Assembly: GCA_002785065.1 (NCBI GenBank)
Contig: PFLI01000187.1
Span: 255 to 5,738, forward strand
Direction of reading: 5' to 3'
Length of the DNA stretch: 5,484 bases
Source of the DNA: Candidatus Roizmanbacteria bacterium CG_4_10_14_0_8_um_filter_33_9
GTDB taxonomy: Bacteria > Patescibacteriota > Microgenomatia > UBA1406 > GWC2-37-13
Shown here: positions 1 through 4,298 of the stretch, one piece after another
Numbering within the stretch: position 1 is the stretch's first letter
How the letters are laid out: every line of letters starts with the position of its first letter
Position numbers and translations under genes: made by a program
Notes under the pieces: generated by a model
The model's database searches: none
Seen by the model: only the letters and a program-made list of their open reading frames with translations
Told to the model about the DNA's origin: nothing

Positions 1-244
1 ATCCTGGAGCTTGTTTTGATGCATCCCAGATAACATTACCATTACTATCAATAATATTCCTATTTGGAAGTTGGAAGGTGCCATTTCCCAAATCGACAAT
101 AGTTTGTTTAGGAGCAGAAGGAGCTTGAGGTGCCTGAGGAGCAGCACATGCGGCTAACAATGTAAGAGGTACTAGCCCGACCATAGCTTTTCCAAAATCA
201 CGTCTTGATAAATGAATAGGTCCTCTTGGTTTTGGTTCTGCCAT
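1..244 (-). CDS. Tat-type lipoprotein, N-terminal part (3' end outside window)
   Basis: Reading the minus strand from ATG at 242-244 gives 81 codons that remain open to the window edge. Residues 13-19 read SRRDFGK, a twin-arginine signal motif (S/T-R-R-x-F-x-K). A short hydrophobic stretch follows (residues 20-32), ending in the lipobox LAAC with Cys33. The mature protein begins with an Ala/Pro/Gln-rich spacer (about 34-47) and then an unrecognised segment containing PNRNIIDSNGNVIWD. By family knowledge such a protein is folded in the cytoplasm, exported by TatABC, lipidated on Cys33 and held at the outer face of the membrane. Tat export is often used for cofactor-binding or redox proteins, but the functional domain lies outside the window, so no activity is assigned. 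The start is supported by a promoter 29 nt upstream. No Shine-Dalgarno sequence is visible. Gene existence is solid; the product class rests on the signal sequence. Confidence 0.82.
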   Translation of the reverse strand, partial: MAEPKPRGPIHLSRRDFGKAMVGLVPLTLLAACAAPQAPQAPSAPKQTIVDLGNGTFQLPNRNIIDSNGNVIWDASKQAPG

Positions 245-273
245 ATTTAAATGAATAAAATTTTAATACCTAT

Positions 274-301
274 AGTATACCATATAATTAAATAATGTCA
301 A
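274..301 (-). promoter_or_regulatory. Sigma70-type promoter of the Tat lipoprotein gene
   Basis: On the minus strand an exact TTGACA (296-301) lies 16 bp upstream of TATACT (274-279, 5 of 6 matches to the -10 consensus). The predicted start is near 267, giving a leader of about 23 nt with no Shine-Dalgarno motif. Confidence 0.7.
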
Positions 302-390
302 TAGGGATATAACTAATAAATTAATCTTATAATATACGTTATATCAGTAATAGAATATATATAGTGATTACCAGAACAGGATAAATAATA

Positions 391-399
391 TTATCCACA
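391..399 (+). promoter_or_regulatory. Exact DnaA-box sequence TTATCCACA
   Basis: The nine bases match the bacterial DnaA-box consensus exactly and sit beside an AT-rich stretch in an intergenic region. Only one clear copy was noticed, and no dnaA, dnaN, rpmH or gidA gene is nearby, so an origin is not supported. It may be an isolated DnaA site or a chance match. Confidence 0.3.
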
Positions 400-452
400 C
401 TCCATTCACAATGACCGAAAAAGAGAAGCTATAAGTAACCCGCCTTCGCTTC

Positions 453-479
453 AAAAAAACCGGACCTTGCGGCCCGGTT
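453..479 (-). terminator. Rho-independent terminator of the DUF11 surface-protein gene
   Basis: Read on the minus strand, AACCGGGCC and GGTCCGGTT (458-466 and 471-479 on the plus strand) form a 9-bp stem. It includes one G-U pair and is closed by the GNRA tetraloop GCAA. A run of seven T follows (453-459, partly within the stem). It starts 21 nt after the stop codon of the gene ending at 501. The plus strand has no T-run after the hairpin, so it works in one direction only. Confidence 0.9.
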
Positions 480-500
480 ATGAAAAAAAGAATAGTGAAA

Positions 501-1172
501 TTATTTTCTCCGTGTCAATGTTAATTTAAGACCTATTCCTAATAGTCCAAGTTCTCCCAACATCATAAATATTCCCATTTCAGGTCCTGCTTTAGGTGCT
601 TCAACTGTGCCAACGACTTCCTTTTCAACGCAAAATTGTGCAACATCATCATCTGAAATATTACCGTTATATGCTTGTGCTTTATTTGTCAAACAAAACA
701 ACCCTTTATCTGCCGGCATTTTATCCTGTGAATTTAACTGCATTTTTAAAAGATATGTTTTTTCCTCATCTGCTGCAAATGATCCAGCATCAAATGTGAC
801 GACTCGACTATTCGAATCAAACGTTCCCGGTTCTTCTATTGGTTCTAAATAAGCGGGTACAAAGTCTTTAACTGTGACATTTGAAATTGATGTATTGGAC
901 GTATTTTTTACTTTAAGTTTAAATATGACCTGATTTCCTGGTTTATACCGGATATCTGAAGGGGAGAGGTTGTCAACATATTCATAATTAACAATTCCAC
1001 CTTTTGTTTGCACACCGCCTCCTGGTTTTGCGACCATTTTATCAATAAGAATACTTAAGTTGGCACCGTACTGTCCGTATTGACCCGAGTCTGCGATGAC
1101 ATTAGAATTTAAAATTGAGAATGTAGAAATAAGAATTAAAATTCCTGTGAGATAAGAAAAATATTTATTCAT
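501..1172 (-). CDS. Secreted DUF11-type surface protein with C-terminal anchor
   Basis: The protein has 223 residues. It starts with a signal peptide: a short Asn/Lys n-region, a hydrophobic core at about 8-22 and a likely cleavage site after VIA27. A QYGQYG motif follows (31-36). Residues about 70-180 look like a DUF11/CARDB-type beta-sandwich: Pro-Gly-Asn-x-Val then alternating hydrophobics (FKLKVKNTSN), then NVTVKDFVPAYLE and a Thr-Tyr-Leu-Leu-Lys strand. Cys160 and Cys181 could form a disulfide. The end is tripartite: PKAGPE (193-198), a hydrophobic helix (about 200-218) and a basic RRK tail, resembling a sortase sorting signal with Ala where Thr is usual. It probably lies on the cell surface as an adhesion or structural protein; the exact role is unknown. 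It has its own perfect promoter and its own terminator, so it is a single-gene unit. Confidence 0.85.
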   Translation of the reverse strand: MNKYFSYLTGILILISTFSILNSNVIADSGQYGQYGANLSILIDKMVAKPGGGVQTKGGIVNYEYVDNLSPSDIRYKPGNQVIFKLKVKNTSNTSISNVTVKDFVPAYLEPIEEPGTFDSNSRVVTFDAGSFAADEEKTYLLKMQLNSQDKMPADKGLFCLTNKAQAYNGNISDDDVAQFCVEKEVVGTVEAPKAGPEMGIFMMLGELGLLGIGLKLTLTRRK

Positions 1173-1180
1173 ATAGGTGT

Positions 1181-1209
1181 ATTATACTACAGGACTTTTG
1201 ATTTGTCAA
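1181..1209 (-). promoter_or_regulatory. Perfect consensus promoter of the DUF11 gene, leaderless position
   Basis: On the minus strand TTGACA (1204-1209) and TATAAT (1181-1186) are separated by exactly 17 bp, the full sigma70 consensus. Only eight bases lie between TATAAT and the ATG at 1172. Transcription should therefore start at about 1174 (an A), leaving a leader of roughly two bases and no room for a ribosome binding site. Confidence 0.9.
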
Positions 1210-1226
1210 CTATAGGTTATAGTTAA

Positions 1227-1352
1227 AAATATTCAATAATCAATATTCAACGCTCAATCAAAAAAAACAAATAAACAATTGACTCTGAAATATATGTTGA
1301 ATATTGGATGCTGAGTGCTTAATGAATATTGGTTATTGGATATTGAATATTT
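1227..1352. repeat. 126-bp AT-rich imperfect palindrome with 12-bp terminal inverted repeats
   Basis: AAATATTCAATA at 1227-1238 is exactly the reverse complement of 1341-1352. A second nested pair follows inside: ATAATCAATATTCA (1236-1249) against TGAATATTGGTTAT (1323-1336), with one mismatch. The unit CAATATTCA recurs several times. It lies between the divergent DUF11 and methyltransferase genes and ends four bases before the -10 box of the latter. No target-site duplication is evident. It could be a MITE-like remnant or a family of extragenic repeats. Confidence 0.6.
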
Positions 1353-1356
1353 AGAT

Positions 1357-1362
1357 TATAAT
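1357..1362 (+). promoter_or_regulatory. -10 box of the methyltransferase gene, leaderless position
   Basis: TATAAT is a perfect -10 hexamer whose last base is six bases before the ATG at 1369, which places the predicted transcript start on the A of the start codon. The -35 is weak: TTGGAT (1336-1341, 15-bp spacing), which falls inside the adjacent inverted-repeat element. Confidence 0.6.
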
Positions 1363-1368
1363 AGTAAG

Positions 1369-1938
1369 ATGAAATTAAATGCCAAGGAAATGCGTACAGT
1401 TGATGAGAATGTTGTAAAAGCGCAAATAAATAATATTAAACGTCATCCTATCTATTTTATTTTGGAAAATGTTTATGATACATATAACGTAGGCGGGCTG
1501 TTTCGTCTTGCTGATGCACTTGGAGTTTCAAAGATGTATTTGTGCGGGGAAATGGAAATACCGCCGAATCCTAAAATAAAAAAAGCCTCAATCGGGACAT
1601 ATAAAGTTGTACCGTGGGAATATAAGAAGACAGTAAAGGAGGCTATAGACAATATCAAATATCAAATATCAAATGTCAAATGTCAAAAATTAAGCGTTGT
1701 CGCTATCGAACAAGACAAAAAATCCATTCCCTATACCCAAATCCAATATTCATTTCCTGTTGCTTTGATTGTTGGAAACGAAACATATGGCGTTCTTCCT
1801 GAAACCATATTACTATCAGATTATATTGCTGAAATTCCTATGTGGGGAATTAATAAGAGTTTAAACGTTATTGTATCGGCAGCTATTGTGAGTTATCGCA
1901 TAATGGATAAGCTTGTTTTAATGTCAAATGATAAATAA
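1369..1938 (+). CDS. SpoU/TrmH-family RNA 2'-O-ribose methyltransferase
   Basis: The protein has 189 residues from the ATG at 1369. It carries the three SpoU (SPOUT, trefoil-knot) motifs. Motif 1 is VYDTYNVGGLFRLADALGV with Asn40 and Arg46. Motif 2 is ALIVGNETYGV with Glu138. Motif 3 is IPMWGINKSLNVIVSAA with Ser164 and Asn166. Family members transfer methyl from S-adenosylmethionine to a ribose 2'-OH in tRNA or rRNA. The target cannot be fixed from sequence; the length suggests a catalytic domain with little extra RNA-binding domain. The frame is open 18 codons further upstream (ATG at 1315). Those residues, however, are encoded by the AT-rich repeat, and the TATAAT box lies between the two ATGs, so 1369 is chosen. 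Residues about 95-106 are encoded by a heptamer repeat insertion, between motifs 1 and 2. No Shine-Dalgarno sequence is visible. Confidence 0.9.
   Translation: MKLNAKEMRTVDENVVKAQINNIKRHPIYFILENVYDTYNVGGLFRLADALGVSKMYLCGEMEIPPNPKIKKASIGTYKVVPWEYKKTVKEAIDNIKYQISNVKCQKLSVVAIEQDKKSIPYTQIQYSFPVALIVGNETYGVLPETILLSDYIAEIPMWGINKSLNVIVSAAIVSYRIMDKLVLMSNDK
1652..1686 (+). repeat. Five tandem heptamers inside the methyltransferase gene
   Basis: ATATCAA occurs three times (1652-1672) followed by ATGTCAA twice (1673-1686). The array is translated as part of NIKYQISNVKCQK, on the variable segment between SpoU motifs 1 and 2. The reading frame stays open and all later motifs are intact. Confidence 0.85.
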
Positions 1939-2020
1939 CAAATTCACAATTCAATTACAAATTAATAAATTTGAAAATTTGAATTTGATTTGTATATTTG
2001 TAGATTTGTCATTTGTTATT
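1934..2020. repeat. 87-bp AT-rich imperfect inverted repeat between convergent genes
   Basis: AATAACAAAT (1934-1943, overlapping the methyltransferase stop codon) is the exact reverse complement of ATTTGTTATT (2011-2020). The interior is made of recurring ATTTGT and ACAAATT units and includes a small hairpin CAAATT-AATA-AATTTG. It separates the plus-strand methyltransferase from the minus-strand tRNA. It could slow or end transcription from both sides, but there is no clear U-tract, so it is not called a terminator. Confidence 0.55.
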
Positions 2021-2027
2021 AAGTGTT

Positions 2028-2102
2028 TGGAGCCCAAAGCGGGAATCGGACCCGCACTCTAGCCCTTACCAAGGGCTTGTTTTACCACTAAACTATTTGG
2101 GC
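2028..2102 (-). tRNA. tRNA-Thr, anticodon GGT
   Basis: The minus strand folds into a full cloverleaf of 75 nt with an encoded CCA end (2028-2030). The acceptor stem GCCCAAA/TTTGGGC has seven pairs, the D stem GTTT/AAAC four, the anticodon stem AGCCC/GGGCT five and the T stem GCGGG/CCCGC five. The anticodon loop TTGGTAA gives GGT, reading ACC and ACU (Thr). G1-C72, C2-G71 and G34-G35-U36 agree with known Thr identity in E. coli. Two oddities are the T loop TCCGATT, with C at position 55 where U (pseudouridine) is almost invariant, and discriminator U73. It lies 13 nt after the stop codon of the M50 protease gene and is probably co-transcribed with it; a weak extended -10 (TGGTATAGA, 2115-2123) could also serve it. 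Confidence 0.93.
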
Positions 2103-2115
2103 TAATCGCTGTATT

Positions 2116-2769
2116 CTATACCACTCCTAGTCCAGCTGTAGGGATAAAAAGTGGAAATAGAAGTCGAAGTGCTGGTTGTAATACTCCATCAAGAAGAGAT
2201 GAGCCGCCTATCGGGATTATAAGAAGAATAAGAAAAAGCATTCCGTATCGTTCTAAACCATACCATTCTCTTGATCTTTCTTCGGAAAGTATTCCTCCAA
2301 CAATTTTGAATCCATCCAGTGGGTGAATGGGAATAAGATTAAATACACCTAAAACCAGGTTCATAAGTATAAACCGTATAAGAATTATTTCACCTATAGT
2401 ATGCAAAAAGGAAAGATTATAAAATGTGAACAATCTGAGTATTAGAGAAAGTACTAATGCTAAAACGATATTTGATATCGGACCGGCAACGGAGATAAGA
2501 GCAGCATCTTTTCGTGGGTTTTTAAGGTTAAATGCGTCAAATTCAACTGGTTTGCCCCATCCAAATCCAAAAAAGAGAAGGAAGAGGAGCCCGGAAAGGT
2601 CAAGATGAACGAATGGATTAAGTGAAATCCTTCCTGCTAATCGAGCCGTTGGGTCACCGAGCCTATTGGCAGTCCATGCATGCGCACATTCATGAACAGC
2701 AATTGCAACTAATAATGCGGCAAGGCTGATAAAAAAAAGTATTGGACTGGAAAAAAAAGTATTAATCAT
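2116..2769 (-). CDS. Site-2-protease-like M50 intramembrane zinc metalloprotease
   Basis: The protein has 217 residues and is almost entirely membrane-embedded. The first helix holds the zinc motif HECAH (His26, Glu27, His30). The second M50 signature, IPIHPLDGFKIVGG, supplies Asp152 as third zinc ligand, preceded by NLIP. A conserved block NPFVHLDLSG (51-60) follows the first helix, and AGPISN (95-100) is typical of the family. Length and layout match the compact S2P group without PDZ or CBS domains, which resembles uncharacterised YwhC-like M50 proteins. The family cleaves transmembrane segments of substrates within the lipid bilayer; the substrate here is unknown. The start at 2769 places the zinc motif at the usual distance from the N-terminus. 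No Shine-Dalgarno motif is visible. It is divergent from bL28 across 97 bp and followed closely by the tRNA gene. Confidence 0.92.
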   Translation of the reverse strand: MINTFFSSPILFFISLAALLVAIAVHECAHAWTANRLGDPTARLAGRISLNPFVHLDLSGLLFLLFFGFGWGKPVEFDAFNLKNPRKDAALISVAGPISNIVLALVLSLILRLFTFYNLSFLHTIGEIILIRFILMNLVLGVFNLIPIHPLDGFKIVGGILSEERSREWYGLERYGMLFLILLIIPIGGSSLLDGVLQPALRLLFPLFIPTAGLGVV

Positions 2770-2782
2770 ATAATTAATTCAA

Positions 2783-2813
2783 TTGATTTCTCGTATCCAT
2801 TATGATATCATAA
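2783..2813 (+). promoter_or_regulatory. Divergent intergenic region with palindrome and candidate bL28 promoter
   Basis: The 97 bp between the M50 and bL28 genes contain a perfect 14-bp palindrome, TTATGATATCATAA (2800-2813). Its right half overlaps TATCAT (2806-2811), which lies 17 bp downstream of TTGATT (2783-2788), a possible promoter for bL28. The palindrome could be an operator for a dimeric regulator or a chance AT-rich symmetry. A promoter for the M50 gene is not clear. Confidence 0.35.
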
Positions 2814-2866
2814 AATCTTCGTTTGAGATGTAAGGTTTTTTATACATTTAGAAGAAAATAGAGCAT

Positions 2867-3220
2867 ATGCCATGTTTTCATTGTGAAAAAGGAATATTAT
2901 TTGGACGAACTCATACGCATCATCGGGGAGTAGCGGGAGGTCGTTGGAAAAAGCGTGCTCCAAAAAAACAACGCATTTTTGTGGCTAATTTACAGCCGGT
3001 GCATTTGTTAATTGATGGAAAAGATAAACGGGTTAAATTATGTACAAAATGTATAAAACGGGTTAAAAAAGATATTCATGAAGGTAAACGTCCATTTGTA
3101 ACATTTGCAAAGTATCAGCCTCAAAAAGAAACAGTAAAAGAAGAAGTTAAAGTTAAATCTGCTGTAAAAAAAACTAAGAATAAATCAAAAGTCGATCCTT
3201 CTCCAAAAGAAAAAAAATAA
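2867..3220 (+). CDS. rpmB: Large ribosomal subunit protein bL28
   Basis: The protein has 117 residues. Residues 1-65 match the bL28 pattern: an N-terminal CxxC (Cys3, Cys6), KGILFGR, a basic loop with HTHHRG, the hallmark block FVANLQPVHLLIDGK, and a second CxxC in KLCTKC (Cys59, Cys62). The four cysteines should bind one zinc. bL28 is a structural component of the 50S subunit near the L1/E-site side. The tail from about residue 82 is very rich in Lys, Glu and Val, has low complexity, and makes the protein longer than the usual 60-80 residues. The tail probably interacts with rRNA or is disordered. The start is the first ATG before CFHC; upstream is only a weak purine-rich stretch (GAAGAAAATAGAG). 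The gene stops three bases before the stop codon of the convergent Cys-rich frame, with no clear terminator between them. Confidence 0.93.
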   Translation: MPCFHCEKGILFGRTHTHHRGVAGGRWKKRAPKKQRIFVANLQPVHLLIDGKDKRVKLCTKCIKRVKKDIHEGKRPFVTFAKYQPQKETVKEEVKVKSAVKKTKNKSKVDPSPKEKK

Positions 3221-3223
3221 CCG

Positions 3224-3469
3224 TTACTTTGTACAAGTATCAATTGTAAATGTTGCTCCTTCTGAACAGTTCATGGTTATCGGTGGCATTTGAAGTGGAA
3301 CATCTCCACAGTCACAGGTTCCCGAATGACAGTTATTGCACTTAGCTTGAGCGCATATTCCCATCGTGCATGTGCACTCCGAACTTACATTATTTTGAAG
3401 ATCATAAGAACCGCCACCGGCTAAACTTGGTTTTACCGCGTGACAAGTCCCGACTTGGGGGATGGGGTG
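3224..3469 (-). pseudogene. Cys-rich C-terminal part of the dockerin-like protein (out of frame)
   Basis: This minus-strand frame is open for 81 codons and ends with TAA at 3224. It has no plausible start of its own. It encodes ten cysteines in a Gly/Asn/Thr-rich sequence (GTCHAV, ECTCTMGICAQAKC, NNCHSGTCDCG, MNCSEG, DTCTK), typical of a disulfide-stabilised extracytoplasmic module. An in-frame stop at 3470-3472 and the stop of the dockerin frame at 3433 confine the crossing point to the G-rich tract at 3457-3467 (C-tracts on the coding strand). One extra C in the C5 run (3457-3461) joins the frames as SNTPSPQVGTCH. I read it as the C-terminus of the same gene, separated by a one-base deletion or a sequencing error. 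No family is recognised. Confidence 0.65.
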
Positions 3470-3969
3470 TTAGAAGGGGAATTTGTTGGAGAAGGTATAG
3501 GTGTGACTGTGGGTGAAGGGGGAACGTTGGTTGGAGATGGTGGTTGGGTTGTTATTGTGGGTTGTTGATTTTGAGTAGGAACGATAGAAGAAGTGGGGAT
3601 GGACGAATTATTTACCCACTGTGGAGTTGATTGAATAGGATTTTTACCTAAGCTAAAGAGAAGTAGTGAGTAATCTTGTGCATCAACAATTCCATCAGTA
3701 TTTAAATCTGATTTAACTAAAGCAATTGAATCGTTTTTACCTAAATTTGCAAAAAGAAGTGAAGCATCAGCTCCATTTATGACTCCATCCATATTTAAAT
3801 CACCAACATATAGCGGTTCTGTTGTGTCTTCAATTATATTATTACCATTTTTTAAAATAATTGATGGGTTGTTGCAGGTAGTAGTATTAGGGGTAGCGCA
3901 TATTATTTTTCCTATCGCAAGATTGGGTTTAATACAACCGCAAGAAGAGCAAGACCAATAAGAATGATT
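3433..3969 (-). pseudogene. Dockerin-like secreted protein, main fragment (frameshifted, no start codon)
   Basis: The frame is open from 3969 to the TAA at 3433. Two tandem dockerin-type calcium loops are clear: DLNMDGVINGAD with the following helix (3736-3801) and DLNTDGIVDAQD with its helix (3643-3708). Each has Asp/Asn at loop positions 1, 3, 5 and 12 and ends in LGK. A long Pro/Thr/Ser linker follows (about 3460-3642). Before the repeats is a segment NLAIGKIICATPNTTTCNN with two Cys. In-frame ATG occurs only at 3792, inside the first calcium loop, so that start is wrong. No ATG, GTG or TTG exists further upstream to the stop at 3970. With one base restored at 3457-3461 it continues into the Cys-rich end, 248 codons in all from 3969. 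Such modules are surface or cell-wall associated; partner cohesins are not in the window. Confidence 0.7.
3643..3801 (-). repeat. Two dockerin-type calcium-binding repeats
   Basis: The copies at 3736-3801 and 3643-3708 encode DLN-x-DG-x(5)-D followed by an amphipathic helix with SLL and ending LGK. They are 22 residues each, with a nine-residue gap between them. This is the paired F-hand layout of type I dockerins. Confidence 0.8.
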
Positions 3970-4255
3970 TTAAGCGATGTATGACGTGTATGGGAATGGA
4001 AGATATATATCCAAGCCAATAATCCAAGATACGCAAACAATTCAGTTTCATACATAAAAAAACGTTTTATATTAAGAAACGTAAGCACCTCTCGATAGAG
4101 AATATAAATAAAGAAAACCGCAATGCTTCCCTGGCTTATTTTTTTGAGGAGAGACTCGTGTGAGTTTTTTTTGTAAAGAATAAGATTATTCCAGTTAAAA
4201 CAATAATAAAAGAAAGTAATGAAAAAAGAAAAACAATAACACTGGTTATTGCCAT
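3912..4255 (-). pseudogene. Small multi-pass membrane protein, frameshifted in an A-tract
   Basis: Two overlapping frames together encode a likely four-helix membrane protein. The first frame starts at ATG 4255 with MAITSVIVFLFSLLSFII and a helix running to FFTKK, and stops at 4136. The second frame gives three more hydrophobic helices (ISQGSIAVFFIYILY, ETELFAYLGLLAWIYIF, LKIILIGLALLAVVL) and stops at 3912. One extra A in the A8 run (4165-4172) or the A7 run (4139-4145) joins them into 114 residues. The alternative of reading the second frame from TTG at 4292 would replace the first helix with an implausible Cys/Tyr/Asn-rich sequence and would use the -35 box as start codon. A promoter placed just before 4255 favours the ATG. 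No family is recognised. The 3' end overlaps the open dockerin frame by 58 bases. Confidence 0.6.
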
Positions 4256-4263
4256 ATTTCTTA

Positions 4264-4292
4264 ATATTAAACTTAATATTATCGTCAGTCAA
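4264..4292 (-). promoter_or_regulatory. Promoter of the small membrane protein gene, leaderless position
   Basis: On the minus strand TTGACT (4287-4292) and TAATAT (4264-4269) are 17 bp apart, and eight bases separate the -10 box from the ATG at 4255. A direct repeat of TAATATTAAG overlaps the spacer and the -10. The -10 matches consensus at only 4 of 6 positions, but the spacing and distance repeat what is seen at the other genes here. Confidence 0.5.
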
Positions 4293-4298
4293 GATAAC

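Larger units (their letters stand above)
245..500. other. Intergenic stretch of 256 bp between two minus-strand genes
   Basis: No convincing gene is present on either strand. It contains the lipoprotein promoter (274-301), a very AT-rich segment (about 300-370), a small hairpin with arms GGATAA (379-384) and TTATCC (391-396), an exact DnaA-box sequence (391-399) and the terminator of the downstream minus-strand gene (453-479). The rest carries nothing I can recognise. Confidence 0.6.

Noticed and set aside
596..852. Two overlapping plus-strand open frames (596-799 and 607-852)
   Set aside because: They lie antisense inside the intact DUF11 gene, have no promoter or ribosome binding site and show no domain-like sequence.
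1315..1368. Upstream ATG at 1315 as the methyltransferase start
   Set aside because: The extra 18 residues come from the AT-rich palindrome, and a perfect TATAAT box lies between this ATG and the one at 1369, so transcripts from that promoter cannot include it.
1473..1658. Minus-strand open frame of 61 codons
   Set aside because: It is the antisense shadow of the conserved SpoU methyltransferase motifs.
1652..1686. The tandem heptamers as a CRISPR array
   Set aside because: The units are seven bases long with no spacers and lie within a coding sequence; no cas-like gene is present.
3221..3260. Hairpin-like TACAA/TTGTA near the convergent gene ends as a terminator
   Set aside because: The stem is only five AT-rich pairs and has no T-run on either strand.
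3790..3792. ATG at 3792 as the start of the dockerin-like protein
   Set aside because: It falls inside the first calcium-binding loop (DLN-M-DG), would remove two of its ligands and would leave a secreted-type protein with no signal peptide.
4256..4292. TTG at 4292 as the start of the small membrane protein
   Set aside because: This TTG is part of the -35 box TTGACT, and the resulting N-terminus is rich in Cys, Tyr and Asn, unlike a natural helix. The ATG at 4255 in the neighbouring frame gives a good transmembrane helix and is correctly placed relative to the promoter.
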